A DNA stretch of 64,000 nt from Candidatus Gastranaerophilales bacterium. Lineage in GTDB: Bacteria; Cyanobacteriota; Vampirovibrionia; Gastranaerophilales; Gastranaerophilaceae. Under the pieces are notes generated by a model that did no database searches, had not been told where the DNA came from, and saw only the letters and a program-made list of their open reading frames with translations. Of the stretch, positions 51,897 through 60,386 are shown piece by piece. The stretch is taken from assembly GCA_944325735.1 (NCBI GenBank), contig CALVBI010000002.1:558001-622000 (forward strand). The letters run 5' to 3'. The translations under genes and the position numbers were made by a program. How positions within the stretch are numbered: position 1 is the stretch's first letter; the number at the start of each line of letters is the position of its first letter.

Positions 51897-51925
51897 AAAA
51901 GACCGCTTAATGCGGTCTTTTTTTG
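51897..51925 (+). terminator. Terminator of the rpsE-secY operon
   Basis: A 10-bp stem AAAAGACCGC/GCGGTCTTTT with a 5-nt loop and T run. A second weaker hairpin (GCTCC/GGAGC) follows at about 51940-51960; the rest of the spacer to 52142 shows nothing further. Confidence 0.92.
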
Positions 51926-52142
51926 TTCAAAAAAAAGCTCCCCTTATATATTGAGGAGCAAATACTGAGCAATCAGAAGAGTTGAGGATTTACATTTATA
52001 TCATATATTTTTTTCTTATTAATATCATTAGAGAAAATAATTAAAGTTTAATTATTTTCTAATTATTAAGGATAATTAAGAATATAGTTATATTGGACAA
52101 ATTATAAAAAATATCATATAATAATAAACAAATGAGGTTATT

Positions 52143-52733
52143 ATGAGAGAATTAATAGAAAAAAATAGAAAAATTACAGTTGTTCCTTCAGATTTTAAAT
52201 GTGCAAATAAAGGTACTATTATTGATGTTGATCCAAAATATTTTACAATACAGCTAGAATATGAACCAACAGGAATGCTAAGACATAATTATTGTGAATT
52301 TTATACACAAACATCACATGGAACATTGTATTTTGATTCATATCCAGAAAATATAGAAGGTAATATTGTAAAAATAGCTAATCCTGCAAAACACAGATTT
52401 TTGCAAAGACGTCAATATACTCGTATAAAATTTGTTGAAGATTTAAGTTTAAATTGTGATAATACATCACATAAAATAACAACATTAGATATTTCAGCAG
52501 GTGGTATGAAAATTAGAACTAATGAAAATATCAACATTGAGGGAGTGTATAAAATATCATTACCACTATCTGAAAAACAGTCTGTAGAATGTATGTTCAG
52601 CCCTATAAGAATTGAAAAGAATGAAAATGGCGGATATACTATATCAGGCAGATTTGAATATCACAATAATAGAGATAAAATGACACTAATTCAATATTGC
52701 ACAAAAAGAAGTATTGAAATACAAAATAAATAA
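52143..52733 (+). CDS. PilZ domain protein (cyclic-di-GMP receptor)
   Basis: 196 residues. An N-terminal YcgR-like beta domain (about 1-95) precedes the PilZ domain. The ligand residues are intact: RRQYTR (the RxxxR motif, about 98-103) and LDISAGGMKI (the DxSxxG motif, about 120). Binding of c-di-GMP would alter a partner such as a pilus or glycan machine. No cyclase is adjacent. Confidence 0.88.
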   Translation: MRELIEKNRKITVVPSDFKCANKGTIIDVDPKYFTIQLEYEPTGMLRHNYCEFYTQTSHGTLYFDSYPENIEGNIVKIANPAKHRFLQRRQYTRIKFVEDLSLNCDNTSHKITTLDISAGGMKIRTNENINIEGVYKISLPLSEKQSVECMFSPIRIEKNENGGYTISGRFEYHNNRDKMTLIQYCTKRSIEIQNK

Positions 52734-52811
52734 TAACGTGCCAAGTCACGTAAAATACAAGTATATTAAAAGCTTGTAAAATATCTAACAAGAAGAGGCA
52801 CAAATATTTAA

Positions 52812-53837
52812 ATGAGTTTAATAAATTTACTAAGAAAAAAAAGTAGAAAATTTTTGTTCACAACCCCATCTCATGGACAAAAATTTTTTATTTTCAATAA
52901 ATTTCGCAATTTTTACAAAAAAGATATTTCGGAAACAGATGCACATAATCCACAAGAAGCACTTTTAAAAGCTCAAGAAAATGCCGCAAAGATTTATGGA
53001 ACTCAACATACTTATTTTCTTACAAACGGCTCTACAAGTGGCATTATTGCTTCGGTATTAGCTTGTACGAATAAAGATGACAAAGTATTAATTTGGAGAA
53101 ACGCGCATCCTTGCCATAAAAATGCTGTTAAACTGGCAGGCTGTGTGCCTGTATACTATGATTTACCAATTAATAAAGATTGGGGAGTCCCAGATAAAAC
53201 TTTACCAGAATTAATTGACATTAAAGATGTAAAAGCTGTCATTGTAACATCACCTACATATGAAGGTATTGTATCTGATATTAATGCATTAAAAAATGTT
53301 TGTAAAAAAAATAATTCATACTTGATTGTAGATGAAGCGCATGGCGCTCTTTATCCATTTTCTGAAAGACTACCACAAAGTGCTGTAAATATTGCAGATT
53401 TTACTATTCAATCTTTACATAAAACAGCAGGCGGGCTTAACCCAACAGCTCTTTTGCATGTAAATTGTAATATAGATGCTTCAAATGCCTTATCTATGAT
53501 TAATACTACATCTCCTTCATACCCTCTTTTAGCAACTATTGAAGCTAATATTAATTTTCTGAATTCTAATAAAGGGAAAAAACACCTAAACAAGTTAATT
53601 GATATTCTTGAAGATATAAAAATGTCAGCAAATAATATTGAATTTTTTGGGGATGACATAACCAAATTATTAATAAAAAAAGATGGTATTTCTGGACACG
53701 AATTATCTAAGCTCTTATTTGAAAGATACAATATTGAAGATGAAAAGACAAATGATATTTCAACAATGTTATTATGTGGAATAGGGACATCTGAAAAAAA
53801 ATTAACATATTTAAAAAAAGTGTTAATTAATTTGTAA
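52812..53837 (+). CDS. Orn/Lys/Arg decarboxylase-family protein, short form
   Basis: 341 residues against about 480 usual. TTPSHGQ at the start, YFLTNGSTSGIIA, VTSPTYEGIVSDI, LIVDEAHGALYPF (the Asp that contacts PLP) and the Schiff-base lysine in QSLHKTAGGLNP are intact. The C-terminal domain is much reduced. The fold-type I PLP core would decarboxylate a basic amino acid, for polyamines or acid resistance; the shortened end makes the substrate uncertain. Confidence 0.85.
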   Translation: MSLINLLRKKSRKFLFTTPSHGQKFFIFNKFRNFYKKDISETDAHNPQEALLKAQENAAKIYGTQHTYFLTNGSTSGIIASVLACTNKDDKVLIWRNAHPCHKNAVKLAGCVPVYYDLPINKDWGVPDKTLPELIDIKDVKAVIVTSPTYEGIVSDINALKNVCKKNNSYLIVDEAHGALYPFSERLPQSAVNIADFTIQSLHKTAGGLNPTALLHVNCNIDASNALSMINTTSPSYPLLATIEANINFLNSNKGKKHLNKLIDILEDIKMSANNIEFFGDDITKLLIKKDGISGHELSKLLFERYNIEDEKTNDISTMLLCGIGTSEKKLTYLKKVLINL

Positions 53838-53939
53838 CATATTTGTAACATTTTATATGTATTATTAAAGAATTCATAAACATAAGCCGATATTCCATAG
53901 TGAAAGTTACTAAGGAAAATTGAAAGGTAAACCTCAACT

Positions 53940-55871
53940 ATGGGAATGGCAGCAGGACAAGCAAGATTATTATCTATAACATCCCGTATGTCTGATAATG
54001 AGTTAAGAGCTCAAATTATCAACAACGAGAAAATGCGTCTTGCTACAAAAAGCTCACAAGTAAGTGAGGCTTACACTGCAGCCTTAAATGATGCTCAAAT
54101 GATGTTTACAAACTATGATGCTGATAATAATGCAACATATCAACAATTAACATTTAATGCGTTAACAGCATATAACCCATATAATAACCAATATGCAATT
54201 TCAAATGCTTCTGGTCAGGTACTAGTGTCAGAAAACGATGCAGTTAATTTCAAAGCTGCTAATGGCGATTTAAATAAATTCCTTGGTTACTATGGGCTTG
54301 AATATAGTACTACTTATTTTGATAATTTAAATGAGTATGCAAATGCTGATGGCACAATTCCATACTCTACAGGAACAAAAGATAATAATGGAAATATTAT
54401 TTTAGCAAACAGCGGTTATACTGCAGAAATGTTAAAAGCAGCATATGAAGGAACCGATGGTTATGATGGCTACAATGTAACATTAGCATCTGAACAGTAT
54501 TACAATTATTCTTCTGCTATATCAAATTTTGATGAAGCATATACTAATTTTACAGCTACGATTTGTGAAAATATGCAAAATGTCTTAAAGAATACTGTTC
54601 AAGGTAATGGAAGAACTTTAAGCGATCTGGAAAGTGATATTAATAATGCAGGAAATATTTCGGCAATGCAAAACGTGTTAAGGAATATTTCTGCATTTGT
54701 AACTGAAGCAGAAAAATTATCATTACATGATGATAGTACCACTGCATATTTTAATAACTTACAAAATAAAATTGAACTAGAATCAACTGGAGAAACAACA
54801 TTTACTAAAGAAGATGGATATATTAGTTATACAGAAGATTCTGAAAATAAAATAATAACACTAGGTGACAGCGAAAAATCTGACTTTCAAATCATTAAAA
54901 CTTCATCTGGTTATACTGTAAAATATTTAAATCCAGATAACGATACTATGGAAACGCTGGATTCAGAATCCTATGAGTTAAATGTTGGAAGTACTATTTC
55001 TTTTAAATACAAAAGTGAAGATGGTGATACATTATTCACAGGTATCCCTAATTATTTTAACAATAGCTCAATTACAGATTATACTGTAACAGAAACAAAT
55101 CCGCTTGATTTAGATAGCATGAAAAATACCGCTAAAAGTGTTTTAACTAGCCTTAGTTCATCAATATATAATGTGTGGAATCCATCACATAGCATATTTA
55201 AAGATACTACTTCTCCTGAATACCAAGCATATGAAGAAACTGCAAAAAAACTTGAACAAGTTTTATTTGGGAGCAATGGATATGTTTCATCTGAAGAATA
55301 TCCAAATATGCTAGATGTTTCTTGGATATTGTCACATATGAATGGTGCTCAACTTGATAATTTTCAACCGATTTTAGATGTAATCATGTTAGATAATATT
55401 ATGAATACGTATGGCGAAATTAAATATGCTTGGATTGATAAAAGCGAAGTCACTGATTCATATAATGAAAATGGAGATGCAAAAGCTCAATGGTATACTA
55501 ATTTATTTAATCGCATGCAAAGTGGTGGATATCAAGTATTACAAGATGGTCTTGCATCAAGTACAGAATGGATCGAATTTGCTTTTGAAAGCGGATTAGT
55601 CACTCTTGAACAAGTTGATTCTAAGTTTAATTGGAATACTGTAATGTATTCAAGTTGTAGTGACATCACTGAACAAACTAATAATGTTGATATTACTATA
55701 GCTGAAGCAGAATATAATGCCGCAATGAACAAAATAGAAAACAAAGATAAAATGTATGATTTAGAATTAAAAAATATTGATACCGAGCATAATTCATTAC
55801 AAACAGAATATGATTCAATTAAAAGTGCAATTGATAAAAATATCGAAAGAACATTCAAGATATACAGCTAA
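53940..55871 (+). CDS. MGMAA-family protein 2 (conserved ends, long variable core)
   Basis: 643 residues. The start MGMAAGQARLLSITSRMSDN and the end (DLELKNIDTEHNSLQTEYDS, then ERTFKIYS) match the protein at 11561-12622 at both termini; the 500-residue middle is rich in Asn, Thr and Tyr and does not align. N- and C-terminal helices would pair as a coiled coil. No signal peptide. GAAAGG lies before the ATG and a terminator after the stop. It may be an assembled or exported surface protein; no function is known. Confidence 0.75.
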   Translation: MGMAAGQARLLSITSRMSDNELRAQIINNEKMRLATKSSQVSEAYTAALNDAQMMFTNYDADNNATYQQLTFNALTAYNPYNNQYAISNASGQVLVSENDAVNFKAANGDLNKFLGYYGLEYSTTYFDNLNEYANADGTIPYSTGTKDNNGNIILANSGYTAEMLKAAYEGTDGYDGYNVTLASEQYYNYSSAISNFDEAYTNFTATICENMQNVLKNTVQGNGRTLSDLESDINNAGNISAMQNVLRNISAFVTEAEKLSLHDDSTTAYFNNLQNKIELESTGETTFTKEDGYISYTEDSENKIITLGDSEKSDFQIIKTSSGYTVKYLNPDNDTMETLDSESYELNVGSTISFKYKSEDGDTLFTGIPNYFNNSSITDYTVTETNPLDLDSMKNTAKSVLTSLSSSIYNVWNPSHSIFKDTTSPEYQAYEETAKKLEQVLFGSNGYVSSEEYPNMLDVSWILSHMNGAQLDNFQPILDVIMLDNIMNTYGEIKYAWIDKSEVTDSYNENGDAKAQWYTNLFNRMQSGGYQVLQDGLASSTEWIEFAFESGLVTLEQVDSKFNWNTVMYSSCSDITEQTNNVDITIAEAEYNAAMNKIENKDKMYDLELKNIDTEHNSLQTEYDSIKSAIDKNIERTFKIYS

Positions 55872-55890
55872 TTTTCTTACTACACACTAA

Positions 55891-55917
55891 AACAGAGGCT
55901 TTATCCTCTGTTTTTTA
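55891..55917 (+). terminator. Terminator of MGMAA protein 2 gene
   Basis: Arms AACAGAGG and CCTCTGTT, 6-nt loop, followed by a T run. Confidence 0.9.
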
Positions 55918-56028
55918 TTTATATATATTAAATCTTTATACGATATAAAGATTATGTAAGGAAATTAAGAAACATATATTTTTTAGTTTATAATCATAAT
56001 ATAGATTAGATAAATGGAGATAATTATA

Positions 56029-56313
56029 ATGGCATCAGTTAATGAAATTCTTTCAAAATTAGAAAATGCAGACAATGTAACTAAAAATAAATTAGAAAAT
56101 GAATTAGTAAATATCGGAACAGCTGTATTACCTCAATTAGTTGATGAATTACAAGTTGTAAGAGGTATTAAAAGAGGCGTTGTAGCTATGACACTAATTA
56201 GAATTGGAGATGCTTCTGTTAAATATCTTAGAAAAGCTGCAGAATGCAATAAAGATTTTGAATGGGTTGCAGAATATTTAATTAGAGAAATTAAAGGATC
56301 TGTTGCAGCTTAG
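56029..56313 (+). CDS. Small HEAT-like helical protein
   Basis: 94 residues from the ATG at 56029, which has TGGAGA upstream; an ATG 15 nt earlier overlaps that site. Helical pairs (NEILSKLENADNVTKNKLEN, AVLPQLVDELQ, GVVAMTLIRIGDASVKYLRK) resemble two or three HEAT repeats as in phycobilisome-lyase-like HEAT proteins, but no function follows from that. Single gene with terminator. Confidence 0.65.
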   Translation: MASVNEILSKLENADNVTKNKLENELVNIGTAVLPQLVDELQVVRGIKRGVVAMTLIRIGDASVKYLRKAAECNKDFEWVAEYLIREIKGSVAA

Positions 56314-56333
56314 TTATATTAAAATATAAACCT

Positions 56334-56364
56334 AAAAAAGATCGAAATATTTCGATCTTTTTTT
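56334..56364 (+). terminator. Terminator of the HEAT-like gene
   Basis: AAAGATCGAAA (56337-56347) pairs with TTTCGATCTTT (56350-56360); T run after it. Confidence 0.9.
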
Positions 56365-56365
56365 A

Positions 56366-56374
56366 TGCTAAAAT
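56366..56374 (+). promoter_or_regulatory. Extended -10 box of the GT-C-like gene (leaderless type)
   Basis: TG-n-TAAAAT followed by 7 nt and the ATG at 56382; no Shine-Dalgarno site. The -35 region falls in the preceding terminator. Confidence 0.45.
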
Positions 56375-56381
56375 TTAAGTT

Positions 56382-57893
56382 ATGGGGAAGAAAAATATAC
56401 TATTTTATATTACATTATTTTTACTAATACTTGCTTTTTCAATGACAACAACCCATTTTGACTTTGATTTATGGGCAAGATTAATTGCAGGCATGGGAGT
56501 AATTGATGGTGGACATGTGTTCACTGAAGACTTCTTATCATATACACCAGTACACACATGGTGGGATCATGAATGGGGAGCAGGAGTAATTTTTTACGCA
56601 TTTTTAAAATTTTTAGGACCATATAGTCTTATAATTTTACAAGCTGTAATGCTATTTTTAATATTCTTCACTGCCTCTAAAATTCTTAAATTAAAATCTA
56701 AGGAAACACCATACAATATTTTATTTTATTTCTTTACACTTATGGCAGTTATGGAAAATCTTAATAATCCGATAAGATGTCATATGTTCAGCTTTTTATT
56801 TTTCACTGTGTTTATTTATATTTTAGAAAAGGTTAGACAGGGAAATAATAAATTATTATTTATAATACCATTTATGACAATACTTTGGAATAATATTCAT
56901 GGCGGAGTTGTTTCGGGGCTTGGGCTAATCGGCATGTACGCTCTCGGGGAATTTTTAAATAAAAAATCTTACTTAAAATACATAATCACACTAGCAATTT
57001 CGTTATTAACATTAATAATAAATCCTTGGGGCTATAAATATATTAAATTTCTATTCATGGCAAACACAATGCAAAGGCCATATATCGTTGAATGGTGGGG
57101 ACTATTCTCTAAATTTTATCTATTTAAACAAATTAAGTTTAAATTATTTATGCTTGCTTCTGTAATCATTGAAACAATAAGTACTTATAAAGATATAAAA
57201 TTAAATGGAATTAAAACTTGGTATGAAAAAGCTGACAAAGTAAAGTATATTGTTATACTTTCAACTTTGTATCTTGCTATAAGTCATGTTAAATTACTTC
57301 CATTCTTTGCAATTGCAACAATATGCTTTGTATATGATGATTTTTATAATCTTATTAAAAATATAGAATTCCCAAAATGGAAAAATAAAATTGTTTATAT
57401 ATCTATTTTATGCATATCTATTTTTACATTCCTGATAAAAGATTTTTCTCTCCCAGTAGGTATTAACAAATACCCCGTTAAAGAAGTCGAGTTTATCAAA
57501 TTAAATAATTTAAAAGGAAATATTTTATCAAATTTTGGATTTGGAAGTTACATTTCGTACAAGCTTTATCCAAATAATCTAATTTACATGGATGGGCGAT
57601 ATGAAGAAGTTTACTATGATTACATGGTACCGGTTTTAAAAGAATTCTTCCTTGCTTACCCTAACTGGAAACAGCTTCTTACTTACTTTCCTCCTGATAT
57701 TATGATTTTAGAAAAGGCTTATCCAATATATGAAGTAATTAACAATTCGAATGATTGGCAAAAAGCATACGAAGGTGAATTGTTTGGTGTGTTTGTATCG
57801 AATAAAATTGCCCAAAAAGATTATATTAAACCAACTGATGATATAAATTACTATAAAAATACTCTATTTAGTACAGGTATTAAATTTAAATAA
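56382..57893 (+). CDS. GT-C-like polytopic membrane protein
   Basis: 503 residues with about nine to eleven membrane helices. The first loop FDFDLWARLIAG with DFLSYTPVHTWWDHEWGAG is the acidic, aromatic signature of a widespread family of GT-C-fold glycosyltransferase relatives. A soluble C-terminal part (about 370-500) includes YMDGRYEEVYYDYM. These enzymes transfer sugars from lipid carriers outside the membrane; donor and acceptor are unknown here. The next gene starts 16 nt downstream but has its own -10 box. Confidence 0.65.
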   Translation: MGKKNILFYITLFLLILAFSMTTTHFDFDLWARLIAGMGVIDGGHVFTEDFLSYTPVHTWWDHEWGAGVIFYAFLKFLGPYSLIILQAVMLFLIFFTASKILKLKSKETPYNILFYFFTLMAVMENLNNPIRCHMFSFLFFTVFIYILEKVRQGNNKLLFIIPFMTILWNNIHGGVVSGLGLIGMYALGEFLNKKSYLKYIITLAISLLTLIINPWGYKYIKFLFMANTMQRPYIVEWWGLFSKFYLFKQIKFKLFMLASVIIETISTYKDIKLNGIKTWYEKADKVKYIVILSTLYLAISHVKLLPFFAIATICFVYDDFYNLIKNIEFPKWKNKIVYISILCISIFTFLIKDFSLPVGINKYPVKEVEFIKLNNLKGNILSNFGFGSYISYKLYPNNLIYMDGRYEEVYYDYMVPVLKEFFLAYPNWKQLLTYFPPDIMILEKAYPIYEVINNSNDWQKAYEGELFGVFVSNKIAQKDYIKPTDDINYYKNTLFSTGIKFK

Positions 57894-57896
57894 TAG

Positions 57897-57902
57897 TATA
57901 AT
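57897..57902 (+). promoter_or_regulatory. -10 box of the patatin gene (leaderless type)
   Basis: TATAAT followed by 6 nt and the ATG at 57909; it begins 4 nt past the end of the upstream gene. No Shine-Dalgarno site. Confidence 0.5.
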
Positions 57903-57908
57903 TAAAAT

Positions 57909-59120
57909 ATGAATAAAAGTTTAAGATATACATGTTTATTTGGCGGTGGAGCAATTCGTGGGGTTTCTTATATCGGAGCGATTAAAGCATTAGAAGAATT
58001 GGGAATCTCTCCTACAACGTATGCAGGATCTTCTGTAGGCTCTATTATCGCCGCAATGTTAGCAGTAGGTTATACAGCAGAAGAAATTAAAGATATTTTC
58101 ATAAAAGTAAACTTTGATTTATTTAAAGATATTTCAATAGGTTTAGGGCCAATTTTTGCTTTAAGTAAAGGCGAAGTATTTCTAGAATGGGTAAGAGAAC
58201 TTATTGAAAAAAAATTCTATGGAGAAAAATATAAAAAAGGAGCTAATAGAGCTGTAACTTTTAAAGATATTGAAAAAAATTTAGTAATAATTACAACAAA
58301 TTTATCTAATTTTGAGTGTAAAGAATTTTCCAGATTTGAAACCCCTGATTACGAAATAGCTTCAGCAGTTAGGATATCTTGCTGTATGCCTGGTCTAATG
58401 AAACCTATTGAATACAATAAAACTTTGCTTGTTGATGGTGACTTACAAAAAAGCTGGCCAATGTGGAAGCTTTCTAAAAATTTGCTTTTACCTGATGAAA
58501 GAATCTTAGAGTTCAGGCTTGAAGGTTACTATAATACAAATGACACAAATGATATTTCAGGCATTGATTATGCAAATGCAGTATATAGTTGCATGACAGC
58601 TATGTCTACAGCATTTATTACAAATATTTATGGAGAAAAAGATAAGTTCGACTATATTGTACTCAATACTGGTGATATTGTTGTGGTTGATTTCAATATT
58701 TCAGAGAGTAAAAGACTAGAACTTATACAATCAGGTTATAATCAAACAATGAAATATTTTAGCTCAATTTTACCAGCTAAAAAAATAAAAATTAGAAATA
58801 ATTATCAAATAATTCAATCGCACATGCTTAAAATTCAAAAATTGATAAATTCAAGAAAAATTCTTAAAGCTAAAATTCAATTAGGGGAATTATTTACAGA
58901 ACTATGTGATTTAAATGATATTATTGATTTAACTGATTATAATGATTTAAAAGCTTTTAAAAGCATGTTTTTAAGTCACATAAATTATCCACCACTATTT
59001 GGTGCAATTACTTTAAATAATGAAAAACTAATCAAAGCTGAATTATCTAGAATAACAGCAAATCTTGCTGAAAAGCTTGAAGAATTAACCTCTTATATTG
59101 AATTATACTCTTTAAAATAA
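57909..59120 (+). CDS. Patatin-like phospholipase
   Basis: 403 residues. The oxyanion loop GGGAIRGVSYIGAIKAL (about 12-28), the nucleophile elbow GSSVGS (Ser at about 42) and the catalytic Asp in LLVDGDL make a complete Ser-Asp dyad. The patatin domain ends near 270; a helical C-terminal 120 residues is of unknown role. Bacterial patatins cleave acyl chains from membrane lipids. No signal peptide. Confidence 0.9.
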   Translation: MNKSLRYTCLFGGGAIRGVSYIGAIKALEELGISPTTYAGSSVGSIIAAMLAVGYTAEEIKDIFIKVNFDLFKDISIGLGPIFALSKGEVFLEWVRELIEKKFYGEKYKKGANRAVTFKDIEKNLVIITTNLSNFECKEFSRFETPDYEIASAVRISCCMPGLMKPIEYNKTLLVDGDLQKSWPMWKLSKNLLLPDERILEFRLEGYYNTNDTNDISGIDYANAVYSCMTAMSTAFITNIYGEKDKFDYIVLNTGDIVVVDFNISESKRLELIQSGYNQTMKYFSSILPAKKIKIRNNYQIIQSHMLKIQKLINSRKILKAKIQLGELFTELCDLNDIIDLTDYNDLKAFKSMFLSHINYPPLFGAITLNNEKLIKAELSRITANLAEKLEELTSYIELYSLK

Positions 59121-59125
59121 AATTG

Positions 59126-59154
59126 TTGACATTTAATTATGTTTGGGTTACTAT
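59126..59154 (+). promoter_or_regulatory. Promoter of tRNA-Leu
   Basis: TTGACA (59126-59131), 17-nt spacer, TACTAT (59149-59154); the expected start is about 29 nt before the mature tRNA. Confidence 0.75.
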
Positions 59155-59189
59155 AACTATGCTGAAAGTAAGCAATGACAATTAAATAA

Positions 59190-59275
59190 GCCCTGGTGGC
59201 GGAATCGGTAGACGCGTCGGACTTAAAATCCGGTTGGAGTTAAATCCAGTGCCAGTTCAAGTCTGGCTCAGGGCA
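59190..59275 (+). tRNA. tRNA-Leu(UAA)
   Basis: 86 nt, class II with a long variable arm. Acceptor stem GCCCTGG with TCAGGGC (one G-U), D-arm GGCGGAATCGGTAGAC, anticodon loop CTTAAAA with anticodon TAA, T-arm CCAGTTCAAGTCTGG. The discriminator is A, as required for leucine. CCA is not encoded. Confidence 0.97.
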
Positions 59276-59282
59276 TTTTTTA

Positions 59283-59310
59283 AAGAACCTTCAATTAGGT
59301 TCTTTTTTTA
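59283..59310 (+). terminator. Terminator of tRNA-Leu
   Basis: AAGAACCT and AGGTTCTT arms, 6-nt loop, T run. Between here and 59438 nothing else is visible except AT-rich sequence. Confidence 0.9.
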
Positions 59311-59438
59311 TTAAGAAATATTAAAATAGCGCAAAACTTAGACATATCAAGGGAATATTTGTATTATTAACAAAGTAATTAGCAATTTTTTATATTAAAT
59401 ATATTTTATATATATAATATATAATCTTGGAGAGTATA

Positions 59439-60386
59439 ATGACAAAAATAAATTTCATGCAAAGATTAAGCCAAACTTTAACAAAAATGGGCGCAGGGCT
59501 AACCCAAACTGCAATGACAGGTATTGCTCTAAAAAGCATGACTCATTCTTGCCATACTGATAGTATATTTGGTTTAGGATATGGTGGAGGATTTGGCTAT
59601 GGCATTGGCATGAATTATGGTTTTGGCATTACTCCACAAATGTTGGCCGACCCTATGGGATTTACTTGGCTTCCAAGTCCTATGAATATGTATTCTCAAA
59701 ATAATGCTTATGGAAATATGATTGCTGCACAATATGGCTATTCACTAGGACTTCAAGCAAAAGCACAAGCTGCAGCTCAAGCAGCTGCATATCCACAATT
59801 GCAGCAGTTACCAAAAACAAATGCTGAATACGCAGGTGATATTGATGAAAATCAAGACACTACGAGCGGAAAAGCTTTTGATAAAGCAACTAATGAAATG
59901 AGCACAAATAAAAATGCTAAAGATTTCACAATAATTGATGAATATACTGATCCAAATAATATAAAAAAAAGCGCTGAAGAATATAAAATAGCAGTAAGTA
60001 ATCTAGCAAAATCATATGCTGCAGATATTGATGCTACAGGAAATAGTGACAGAAAAGTTACAGCAGAAGAATTTACAAATTATGAACTAGCAAAATTAGA
60101 TTCTAACGCTACAGCACAACATAAAGCACAAGCAAAACAAATGGCATTAAATGCATTCAATAAAATTGATCAAAATGGTGACGGACTTGCAGATTGGAAA
60201 GAATTAGCAGCGACAATAGCAACATTTGATACAGACATAAAATCTCTGAAAGAAGATAAAGCAATCAAAAACGGCAATATAAATGTTTCTGATTATGCAA
60301 ACTGGTCAACATTACTCGCACAACAAAATAATAATTTATTTGACACAACAGTAAGAAATAGCTATAAACAACTATTTGATAATTAA
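59439..60386 (+). CDS. Gly/Tyr- and Ala/Gln-rich protein with EF-hand-like pair
   Basis: 315 residues from the ATG at 59439 (TGGAGAG upstream); a TTG 12 nt earlier is part of that site. A helical N-terminus is followed by a Gly/Phe/Tyr repeat stretch (GLGYGGGFGYGIGMNYGFG), an Ala/Gln helix (AKAQAAAQAAAYPQLQQLP) and two C-terminal EF-hand-like loops: DATGNSDRKVTAEEF (degenerate) and DQNGDGLADWKE (canonical). Probably calcium-binding and structural or exported; no signal peptide. Not assigned to a named family. Confidence 0.65.
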   Translation: MTKINFMQRLSQTLTKMGAGLTQTAMTGIALKSMTHSCHTDSIFGLGYGGGFGYGIGMNYGFGITPQMLADPMGFTWLPSPMNMYSQNNAYGNMIAAQYGYSLGLQAKAQAAAQAAAYPQLQQLPKTNAEYAGDIDENQDTTSGKAFDKATNEMSTNKNAKDFTIIDEYTDPNNIKKSAEEYKIAVSNLAKSYAADIDATGNSDRKVTAEEFTNYELAKLDSNATAQHKAQAKQMALNAFNKIDQNGDGLADWKELAATIATFDTDIKSLKEDKAIKNGNINVSDYANWSTLLAQQNNNLFDTTVRNSYKQLFDN

